Positions 12,501 through 24,500 of a stretch of 64,000 nucleotides of DNA are shown in pieces (the stretch's first letter is position 1; every line of letters begins with the position of its first letter). The DNA is taken from positions 3,266,603 to 3,330,602 of the forward strand of contig OX393572.1 of assembly GCA_947652115.1 (NCBI GenBank), in the 5' to 3' direction. The notes under the pieces are model-generated. The model saw only the letters and a list, made by a program, of their open reading frames with translations. It did no database searches and was not told where the DNA came from. The position numbers and the translations under genes were made by a program. Origin of the DNA: Blastomussa wellsi. Its lineage: Eukaryota > Cnidaria > Anthozoa > Scleractinia > Plerogyridae.

Positions 12501-15500
12501 GCCGACAGCGACAAATATTTTGTCATATAAACACTCGATAAAGTTGCCTCGGGGGGAGGGTTGTCTCGGGTACCCGAGACCATATAACTGGGCCCTTAAT
12601 TCAGTACATTAGACATTCTTTTGTTTCTGTAGTCGGAGTCCTGGATAACAGAAAAGCTCCAAACTGCCAGCGATGACAGCTACAAAGACCCAGCGAACTT
12701 AGAGAGCAAGTTACAGAAGAACAAAGCGTTTGAAGCTGAGTTGACCGCACACGAGGAGGCCATAGATGCCGTGCGGGAGACTGGTGAGGAGCTGATTACA
12801 TCCGGGCATTTTGCGGCTGAGGAAGTGGAGCGCCGTGTCGAGGCTCTGTATCTTCACTGGGAAGAACTGCTCGAGGCCTCCGCCAATAAGGGTAGGAGAT
12901 TGGAAGAGGCTCGTGACCATCAGAAGTTTAACCAAGAGGTCGATATAGCGGACTCGTGTATAAGCGAGAAGGTATGTCGAAAAAAAATATTGTTATGGGG
13001 GCTGCATAGACCCTATGCATAAATAGCTGTCGCCACTTGCCGCCATTCTTGTGTAGGGCCTATCATGGGGATTTTTTTGTCCAAAACGGACAAGGGGGGG
13101 GGGGAGTAACTTGCGATGGACTAGCACCCCATCCAGGGGGGAGTAACCTGCGATAGACTAGCATCCCATCCAGGGGGAGTAAAAAAGCTCCTGGCTCCTC
13201 TATGCTACGATAACCAAGTTGTCTTAGAGAAGACAACTTGGTTATTCCTGGGTGAAGCGTTTTATCTTCTTTCATTGCTTTCAGGGTTGGCAGTGTTACT
13301 ATAATTTTGATGTTTGACTTTCTTCTCGCAGAAAGCCGTTGTCTCCTCAGAAGATACTGGACGAGACTTTGAGCATTGTCTACGCTTGCAAAAGAAAATG
13401 AAGGAGTTTGATCAAGACCTCGCAGTCGAGGCTGCTAGAGTGGAGACCATCAACATACTGGCCGAGAAACTGGTATCGCAGGGACACGCTGGATCAGCGG
13501 ATATCACCCATCGTCAGCAGGCGCTAATAGAGCGTTGGAATCGCTTGCAGGACCGAGCCAGCGAGAGGCGCCAGCAGTTGGCTGAGGCGTGCGAAATGCA
13601 TGCTTTTGACAGGGACTGTAAAGATGTCTTTGATTTGATAAATGAAAAGGTATTTACCCATGAGTTGATAACGGGGAAAAATTCCTTTTGTAAAACGAGT
13701 TATTGGACTCAGTATATACAGGTTTCTCTCAGGCTTGTGTTGTGGCAGAGGTTAGTCTATTATAGTACGTTTTGCCAAATACTCGCCAGAAAACTTGATT
13801 TCGGCGAAGAAGTTGCTTTTGTGGGCCCAAATGACAAAACCATAGCTTTAGTACAAACAAATGTGTCTCCAGAGAAGCAAATATTAGCGAAGCAAAGGAA
13901 ATTAACCTTGAAGCTGTTCAGTCTAACAATTAAAAAAACATATAGAAATCGACTTAAATCTTCTTCAGTTTGTCTATCCATACCATCTTTTGTATTTGCC
14001 GTGTTGTTGAAATGTTCCTTTCCAGTTTCAAGTCGCTCATTGTATTTATATAATAAGCCCAATTATGGACGCATTTTGATTGGTTCCTACCTATGATCTA
14101 TTAAAGGACATACGCACTGATGACGTCAAGCTTTTTATATTTTGTTTATTTTTTTATAAAAAAAGTTGACACACTCAGCTATCGCTTCCTGTGACACATT
14201 TTTGTTCTTACCACATTTTAACGTCATCAGTGATCTATTACTGAACGGACGAACGGCAACCTGGAATCTATTTTTTAATGTGTGTGTGTGATTTCGGTGG
14301 TCATTTTCTTTTGCCAGTAAATTTGGCTAAATCCGTTTCGCTGTTCCCTCGTTGTTTTCAGGCCGTGATATTTTCTAGTGATGACTTTGGACGTGATCTG
14401 CCTGGTGTCGAGGCACTGCTCAGAAAACACGATGACCTGGAGCGAGACTTGACAGTAATCGAAGGCAAAATGGAGGCGCTCGAAAGCGAGGCTCGTCGAC
14501 TGGCTAAGTCCCAGGCTCACATGGTGCGCGCCATCCAGACCAAACAGACTGAAATAATAGAAAACTGGGAACGATTAAATGACTTGTTTGATGAAAGGTA
14601 AAAGCATTTTGATACTTTTCTGTTTTTGTTCGACATTGTATTGATATGAAAAGGAGAAATATGTTCCTGATACTAACAGTTGGTCGTTGGTTTACTAGGA
14701 AGGGTAAACTTGAAGCAAACCGACTACTTCAAATCTTTCTTATGGATTATCGTGATTTGATGGCGTGGATGACAGATCTAGCCATGCGAATTTCATCCGG
14801 GGAACCAGCTAAGAACGTCAGGGAGGCAGAGGCCTTGCTTGAGCTGCATAACGAGAGAAAGGTAGCACGTACTCAAGATAAGAGCTGTTGTTGTTTTTGT
14901 TTTGCATTGCCATTTCAGTGGTATAATACGTTAGGGCCCAGTTACTCAAAGGGTGATTATTAGAGCGAGTTGCAATTGAGTGACGTAAAACCAATGAACC
15001 AATCAAAACTCGAAATAATTACACGTAGCGACACAAAGCGCGGGAAAAACATGTGCGCGCGAGTCACGATTGGTTTGGTTTTCCTTCTGATTGGTTGAAA
15101 AAGTGGCGCGAGATTTTTAAACCAATCACTGAGCGTAATAATGCAAAGCCAAAGCAATTCGCTAATTACTTTCGAGACTCGATTGAAAACCGCTCCAACT
15201 ACATAAGTCACTACCGAGTGGGTATGCATCCTTTGAACAACTGGGTCAAGCTTGGCGCAAATTACAGAAGCTTATACTTTTTCCACACACAAGAGTTCTA
15301 TATGTAATTATAAAATAACTGAGACACTACGCGCGCTCTCATTGGTTGATACGTGTGTTTAGATGAGAGTATGCCAACACGGTTGTGACGTATTAGTTTC
15401 GTGCGTATTTTTAAGAAATATTTTATAAAAGCAATAGCGGACTTTTTCTGTGTATACATAGCCTAATTTAAAAACTCGGGTTTAGATGAGGCTATGTAAA

Positions 15501-18500
15501 CACGGCAAAAGTCCTCTATTGCTTGAACGTAAGATGTGGGCTTAAAGTGCATCCCTCAGTTGAAAATCCACAGTCATTTAAAGGACTAAATATTTCAAAA
15601 ATGAAGCGTTTGAAAATAATTTGACGCAGAAATCGCTTTTTAATTGCCAGTCCCAAAAATCCTCTTCTTTTTTTTTCTCAGGGTGTGATTGAGGCGCGCA
15701 TGGAGTCCTTCACCAGTGCGCATGCGTTTGGCCTCAGTTTGGTGGATCAGGGACACTTCGCTGCGGAAGAGATTCAAGAGAACTGCGAGGAGATGAATCT
15801 GGTCAAGGACGAGTTGATGGAGTCGTGGGAAGAAAAACAGATTGAGTTATCACAGTCTTATGAACTACAGGTGTGACACCCTTGTTCTTAAAACTAAGCC
15901 GAGTCAAAGTTTCTCCTGTCTTTCTTTAATGTTTAACTCAAACTCTATCAAGTTCTACTGGGAAAAAATCCTCATTCCCTAAGGTTGCAACGTCTTGGGG
16001 AGACGGGTTCAATATAAACAACGTCGATTAAAAAGAGAATTAATATTTTACTTGAGAATCTCGTGATTATCTGGACCAATTTATTCTTGCTTTCAGTTTC
16101 GAGACTTCCCTTAGCTGAATATGTTACACAGTGTTCATTTCTAACAACAGACAGAGGACGTCAAATAAATGTACAGAGACCTCTAACGCACGTACAGAGT
16201 TGTACTTTGCATAATCTTTTTGGCGACGTTCCCGTAGCCGTTGTCGTTGCAGCTTTCTTAAACTCCCTATGCACCAACAGTCCACAAGTTAAATCTTAAA
16301 ACATTTGTACGCATTCCAACAACTTTTCTTTTCCCAACGCTTGTAGCTATTTTTGCGAGACGCTGATCAAGCCGACACATGGATAGCGACCAAAGAAGCG
16401 TTCTTGCAAGCAGAAGAATCCAGCGACAGTCTGGACACAGTGGAGAGTCTCCTGAAAAATCAGCTCAACTTCGAAAAATCGCTTACAGCCTACGAAGAGA
16501 AGATCAAAGCCTTGCAGCAGTCCGCTGATCAGTTGATACAGCAGGAACACGTGAACTCGGGGTTGATAAGCAATAGGTGTGGAGAGGTCGTAGAGAACTG
16601 GGAGCGACTGAAAAAGCTGGCCACTACAAAGATCGGGGACTTGGGCGAGTCGAGGAAGCTGTTCCAGTTCCTAAGAGACGCTGAAGAGGTATTTTTTATT
16701 TCAAAAAGAAATCCTTCTTTGGGCATTCGCTGTGAGGGCTTCTTTCCTACCAGCATGTAGCCACACCACTTTCCAACAATTTTCGTGACTACAATTATTG
16801 TATAGTGCGATTTTAGTAAGGCGAGGTCAGGATAAGGAAGATATTTGTTTACAAACGTTGTTTTGTTATTTAAATAGCCAACAAGTTAAACAAAAGAGCT
16901 CTTTGTTTCACTAGCCAATAGTGTTCTGGTTGGCACATTAATGACAATGGGTGACGTCACTGATACATTCCCTATTAGACGATTTCCAAAAGCCTTCATT
17001 GGATTGTTTTGTAGCACTAAGTTTGCCCCTCTTATTACGTGTCCCCTAAGGCAAGGAATTTTTCTATCTCAGTGTAGCTGATTTTACCTAAGCGAAATTT
17101 ATTTGTTACTTGACAGATTGAATCGTGGATGAACGAGAAGCTCCAAACCGCTTCCGAAGCCTCGTACAGAGAAACGTCCAATCTGCTGCAGAAACAGCAG
17201 AAGCATCAAACGTTCGAAGCCGAATTGACTGCCAATAAAGGACAGCTTGACAATGTGCTCCGTGCTGGACAGGCCCTGCTACAATCAACGCCTCGGTCAC
17301 GTGAAACAGTGGAAACGAAGCTTAAAGATGTCAACGAGCTTTGGAGACTTGTGGGTGACATGTCGAACAGTAAAGGTCAGCGGCTAAAGGAAGCCATTCA
17401 AAGGCAGACATTCGAGAAGAACGTGGGGGACCTGGAAACCTGGATTACCGAAGTAGCAAACACTCTGGTGTCCAAAGATTTTGGCAAAGATGTAAAGACT
17501 ACAAATAATCTGATCAAACGGCACCAACTGCTCGAAGCAGACATGACCTCGCATGAGGAGAGGGTGAATAAGATCTTGATTCAAGCGGCTGAGTTTGTAG
17601 AAGCTGACCATTTTGAGAAGAATGAAATTGAGGATAGAGCAAAGGCCGTAGCTGAAAGGTAATTTGACGGAGCGACCAAATCTTCAATACGAAGATCATA
17701 TCCGCCTCCGTATGGTTCGGTTTTCGGATATAGAGCGAGTTTCAATCGAGTGTCGTGAAACCGAAACCAAAGTAATTGCATTGGCCAATCACAAAGGACG
17801 GAGACAATCCAGTGAACCAATCAAACTCGAAGTAATTACACATACCTGACACAAAGCGCGGGAAAACGTGCGCGCGCGAGTCACGATTGGTTTTGGTTTT
17901 ACTTCTGATTGGTTGGAAAAGTGGCGCGAGATTTTTAAACCAACAACTAAGCGTTGTAATGCAAAACCAAAGCAGTTCGCTAATTACTGTCGACACTCAA
18001 TTGAAAACCGCCCTATGGAGTTCAAAACCAGTGGTCAGTCAGTCAGTTCAGAAAACATTTTCAATCCTCACAACTGCTAATTAACTGGGATATAACACAT
18101 ATTGTAATTCTATCCAAACAAGTGGTAAAATCCAGTCTAGTCCTCCCTGTGTTACGGCAAGAAATTTGTGGTTGAAAATGACAGTTGTAGGTAACTCCTG
18201 AACTTAAAAAACTGTCTTTCGTTTTTTCCGACGTCGCAGCATTGTACAGAGAGCTGCCTTGTCAAAGTGTTTTGTTTCGCTTTAGATTTTTGCACCTCTC
18301 TGGGCCTGCCGAAGCAAGAAGAAACAAACTTCACGACTCACTTGATCTTCAACGGTACCTCGCCAATGTAGAAGAAGAGCTAGCCTGGATACGAGACAAG
18401 GAACCGCTGGTCAAGTCTGATGATCTTGGGCGCACCCTCATCGGTAGGACACGCAATGGAAATAAGTTCTTCGTTAACACTCATTGAATTTCTAACCTGT

Positions 18501-21500
18501 TTTCAAACTTTTCTTTTACTTGTAGGAGTTCAAAATCTCATCAAGAAACAGGAGGCAGTTGACGCAGAGATTACAGCGCATGAGCAGCTGATAAATACCG
18601 TCATGTCCACCGCTGACCAGCTAATTGAGCGTGAGCATTATGCTACGGACGAGATCGAGGCCCGGTGCGCTGATTTGCAAGAGAAATGGGCCGAGTTAAC
18701 GAGTTTATCAGCAACACGTCAGCAGAACTTGCAAGATTCCCTCAAGGCTCAGCAGGTAGGATAGAACACTGCGTGAAGCTTGAGACGAAAGTGCGCGCGC
18801 GAGGAGTTATGGTACTTGTTATTGTCTGCCTTCATATTTCTAACAACAACAAACAACAATATTTTATTGCTAAATAAAGTTTCAATCGCCTGTCACCACA
18901 AGTAGCAGTTCAAATCGAGGCGGGCCAGGATAATCGGAAAGAGAAAAAGAAAATACGCACTAAAGATTTACACACTAAAAAAATCAGTAAATAAAAATCT
19001 GAAAAATTACATATGAAAACAGAATGAGTCTACAGAAACAGCTATGTAATTAATTTAAGAGTGCATTTGATTTTTTATCATTTCTGTTTAGGAGATCTCA
19101 AATATTTAATTTCTGACAACGAACTCGTAAAAATGTTTGCAATTGTTTTAATGCCACCCGTATTTCGTGCTTGTCGGAGCTTCTTCCTTAATGATGTTGT
19201 TTTATTCCCCAGTTCTATACGGAGGTTACTGAAGTGGAGACCTGGATCCGAGAGAAGCTGCCCCGGGTCTCCAGTGACGATTACGGTCGAGATGAGACTA
19301 GCGCCCAGTCCCTGCTACGCAAGCACGAGACTCTTGAACTGGAGTTGGACAGTTACAGGACAAAAATGGACGATCTAAGGAGCATGTGCCAGGCACTGGT
19401 GACCGCTGACAACTTCGACAAGGAAAAGATTCAGCGACGTCAAGTAATGATACGCAAGTTATTTTATGTCCAAGTGTCACAGTAAATGTGATATTTTGCA
19501 TAACTAGATACTAATCTGTGAACTAGTAAGTATATATTGTGAGGGATCATGATAAAAAGAACTGACCGATTGCCCTGCGCGGTATATTATTTCCACTAAA
19601 TTTTACGCGACGAAGTCTCCTCACAGCTTGATGGGTAAACATAGTGACTTACTTTGGGCAATTTTGAAATCCCATTAGCTGCGAAGAAATTGTCTACTTG
19701 TCCGAAAGTCAGTTCTTATAGGCGAGTGCTCGTACGTTATTGCCGAAAAGTATCAAAAATTGACAGCTGTATAAGTGGGTTATGTCTAATTTTGTTACTA
19801 AGTATTGTTCGAAGACATACCTTTTGCTCTGTAATAGAAATCTTCCAAAGGAAAGCATTCAAGAACAGTCAAGAGGCAATCAAACCACTGCCAATTATGA
19901 TTACCATGGCAACCAAGCTTTATCGAATGACCTCAGTTATATGTTCGCACACGAGAACTTCGCTTTCAGTCAGTTGCATTCTATTTATTTAATGAATGAC
20001 AGCACCTGCCAATGCCAGTCATCCATCTCAGTAGATTTGACATTGAATTATCTTCATTTGTTTCTCAGTCGGAGATGGAGTCTCGCTTTGGCGAACTGAG
20101 CGAGAAAGCTTCTCATCGCCGCCAGCGCTTGCTCGATTCCAACCAACTGTTTAACTTTTTCCGAGAAGCCGACGAGGTCGAGTCGTGGATTGCAGAAAAG
20201 GAATCGATTGCCACTTCCGACGATTACGGTCGCGATCTCGAGCATGTGGAAACTCTGCTCAAGAAGTTTGAAGATTTCACACGTGACTTGGTGACGTCAG
20301 GGGAAAGGATTGCCAGTCTGACTGCGCAGGCGCAAACCTTATTAGATGAAGGTCACAGCGAGGGGGATGTAAGTGATAAGTCGGTAGATTGTAACTAGCT
20401 GTTTGCTGTCTGTATTTATTATAAATATTGAATACAAAGATAAAGATATCAGTGTTTACGACTGAATTTGATACAATCAGGAGTATTGTAACCACGATCT
20501 GTGAGCAGAACTGTGTTTTTGTCCTGACAGGCAATAGAGAATCGAATGGAGGATGTTTGTTCCATGTGGGACACATTGAAAGAGAGAACCAACTCACGGC
20601 TAGAGGCACTGGACCGAGCGAGAGAGATCCACGCCTTTAATCGGAACGTGGAAGAAACAAGGGCCTGGATCCAAGAGAAAGAGGCAGCTCTGATGTTCAG
20701 CGACGATGGAGCACGTGACCTTAGTAGTGTCCAGGCCCTACAGAGGAAGCATCATGGCTTTCAGGTCAGGAAATGTTTATGTGTTTCTCATTTTGCATTT
20801 AAACGCTGTGGCTATGCATCGAATGAAACCTCGAGTAATTGTTTCTTCAACAGTACGTTTCCCTGGAGTTTGCAACTAATGGTCAGGGCGCAAGAATTGA
20901 CACCTGTAATGCGACCTTGTGTCCTAAACAGAGGGTGACATTTTGCGTTTCGTGACCTAACACTAGCGTGCCCTATCCTTTAACATGGCGTGAAGCTAGC
21001 GTGACCAAAATCCCTTCAAGTGTAGCGAATGTTTTTATGCACAATATTGTATACACGGAGTGAAGTTTGTTAAAGAATTTTCAGCTGATTATAAGTGCAT
21101 GTTTCTGTGAGGACCAGTCATGAAATTTGACCCTACCCCCATTAATACGGCCACCCGTTGGTGACCGTATAGCTGGTTTTTACTGTCACGCCATCAAAAA
21201 ATAAATTCGAAACCATACAGCGAAAAAAATTCAAATGTTGTAAAATATAAATTGATAAGCAACATCTCCAAGTCTCGGGTCTGTGCGGTACACCATTCTC
21301 GAGTTATTTGCCGAAGCATTTCTCGCAAATTTATAGAGCTCAGTATGGAAACGCCATGTTGGTGCCCAGCTTGATGGGCACCAACCGGAAATCCAAGAAA
21401 ACATCTGGCACCAACTTTTTTTGTGAAAGCGACTGCTCTTTCCTCACGATCTGGTGTATATACACATAAACATTTTTCCTAATTAACTGTTTAAACTGCA

Positions 21501-24500
21501 AAAATTTTGCGAAAACACCTTCTCTTAGAGCACGACAGCTTTGTCACGGCGCCATCGTGAAGTCACGGAAGGCGGAAATCTCGAAAATTCAACATGCTCT
21601 TTTTCCAACACAAAGGATACTACCTAGCTGGAAACTTGTGAATAGATATATTTTTAGGATTTCTTTCACGTGGTGACAATGAAAATTACGCAGGCCCAGC
21701 GAATTTTGTTTTTAAAATTTTATGACGTCACGTGAAAACCAAGAATTAACGGGGTCCCCTGTATGTGTATAATTTTCCTTCAGCTGGATCTTAAGGCCCT
21801 TGGAGAGAAGGTCGAATCAATCGCCCGTGAAGCAGAGGACCTGGCCTCAAGGTTCCCAGAAGGACAGGAACATCTTGGGGAACAGAGGGACGAGGTCGTG
21901 TCATCATGGCGTCGCCTGCAGGAGAAAGCCAGCAGTAAGAAATCCAACTTGACGCAGTCTGAGGAACTACAAAAGTTTTTGAATGACTTCAGGGATCTCT
22001 TGTAAGTTATACACCAGATTGCTTTCTCTTAAAACTGTGCATCCGAACCTTATCGATAAACGTTCGTTCGTCAGGATTTCGTCAAGCCATGGAACGTATT
22101 TGCCGCGGCGCTGAATACGTACAGTGATATCAGATGTGTCAACTTATTTAAGTGAAATTAGACCTTGCAGTACAGGGGGCCTCTCATCAAATCGGGAGAA
22201 AGAATATTAGATAACGTGACTGCTAAGCGCCTTTTGTTTTAGCTGTCATTTATTTTGAATTTGTAGTAGGCGATCTGGCAGATGGGCGATGAAGCAGCTT
22301 TCGTAAGGTCTCGCATGAATGGCTCGATACCCTGCGTGAAAACAATAGAACAAACAACATGAACAATGCCCCTAACCCCTAAAACAATAGCAACTGCTAC
22401 CAGTAGACTATACGCGGTCAGCTGGTGCGAGGTTTGAAAGCCAGAGTGCGTACCAATTACACGGAAAAACAGGAATTTCCGGTTGGAAAATTAATTGGTT
22501 CACATCTGATTCGAACGTTCTGTAAATGATGGGACACTGGATGGAGTAGTAGACTTGTTGTATTCCTTTCAATTTTCTTAGGGAATTTGGATAAGTTTTG
22601 AGCCATTTCCTCCTTCTGTTCTGAAATATTTGTGCGTGAAATTTCGAACCGGATGGAACTCTTATAATATGTCAATGTATTAATGTGGGAGAGCGATTGG
22701 ATGCAGATCCGGTGAATTTCTGAATTTGACCCCTCCCCCGACCTCACCAGTTTTCGGCTCAAGACCCTACCTGCAGACCGCATGATTTAAATTCACAATG
22801 GTCACTAGAAGACTCAAGTAGCCTCCTGCCTCCTACACTGATTTAATATGTTTATATTATTATTAGTTATTTATTTCCCCTTTTCCTCCCTACTCTTCAA
22901 TTTCTTTTTCTTATGGATTTTCACATTTCTCGCGGAAGCGTATAACGGTCTTTTGTATAATCAATCAATCAATCGATCAAATTCATTTAAAACGCGGTGA
23001 ATGGCTCAGCAAGCTGGTTTTCAGACATGCCGTGTAATGTCATTTTAAATTTAAATTCTAAGCTCTATGCCAGAAGAAGGGTAAAATGGCTAACCTCAGT
23101 TTTTGTAGTTGGTTTAAACGCGTTATGCATGAACGCGGTTTATTTACACAGAGCGTTTTACTTTTGCAGGTCTTGGATTAATCACATGTCTTCTGACATC
23201 ACCGATGACGACCAACCTGATGACGTAACGAGTGCAGAGGGTTTCCTAACACGTCACCAGGAACATAAAGCTGAAATAGACACGCGCCAAAAGAGTGTGA
23301 ACGAATTTTACGAAGCCGCTGACACTTTGATTGCGGACGGGCACTCTGCATCCGCAGATGTCAAAGACAAAAAACAGAGATTGCACAAAGCGTGGCTTGC
23401 GTTGCAGACTACTTGGCGGGAAAAGGGTGAGGAGTTAGGACAAGCAAGGGAGGTGCAAATTTTTAAACGAGATGCTGACCAATTAGAGGCCTGGCTTAAT
23501 GCACGTGACCTTGACCAGGAATCCGGTGACGTGGGTGATTCGTTGGATGCTGTGGAAGAGTTGTTGAAAAAGCACGAAGAGTTTGAAAACATGCTGCTTG
23601 CTCAGGAGATGAAATTATTGGGAATTACAAAACTGACAAAGCAGGAACAAGGAATTAGTAAACAGAAGGAGGAAGAAAATGAGATGAGACAAGAAGAAGA
23701 TAGGCGGAGGAGAGAGGAGGAACAAGAAGAAAGGCTTGAGCAAGAACTAAGGGAAAGACAAAGAGTCGAAGAGATGAGACGAAGACAAGATGAAAGGAGG
23801 GAGAAGGAAAGAAAGCAGCGACAGGAAATGGAAAAGTTAAGAGCTCTGGAAGAGAGGAAAAGAGCAGAAGCGAAAGCGAAACAAGAGGAACAAAAGCAAC
23901 GCCATGAGGCTGAACCACAGCGGGCAATATTACAAGAACAAAAAAGGCGAGAAGAACCGAAAATATCACGTGACACGTACGACAGAAATCAAAATGACGT
24001 CACTTCCGGTAGCAGTCCAAAAGACCAGCGGAAGAGCTCGTTTCCGTCGACTGTAGAAGGCATTTTGCAGCGCAAACAGGAGCTTGAATCTGGTGGAAGA
24101 AAGGCGCATGCTCGCGCATGGAAAACGCTGTACACGGTGTTACGTGGACACCAACTTTTCTTTTATCGCGAAAAGAAAGACGCGCAAAGTGCAAACTATG
24201 CTGCTCCGCCCATCGACTTGAAAGATGGCTTCTGCGAAGAGGCCGGTGATGTCGCCCGACGGAAGAACGCTTTTAGGGTGCTTTGTGACGACGATTCCGA
24301 TTTTCTTTTTGTTGCAAAGGATTCTTCTGATCTTAAACGTTGGCTGGGAAGCATTTATGAGGCCGCTGGTCAAAATGATCTACCCAGTCCTCCTCCACCA
24401 CCTCAGGCTTCAAGGTTACTAGGTCCCAAAACGTCGCCACGCACTAAGCGCGAGGAAGACGAAGGTCCTTCGAAAATAGCGAAGCATTACGGACAGACAC

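Noticed and set aside
13650..14096. Long continuation of the exon 20 frame past its donor
   Set aside because: The spectrin pattern stops exactly at the gt donor (13650) and resumes in frame at 14362; the extension is intronic read-through.
22997..23169. Methionine upstream of the terminal spectrin exon as a separate start
   Set aside because: The sequence before 23170 is intron with a clean acceptor (ttttgcag). The frame upstream has no spectrin features.
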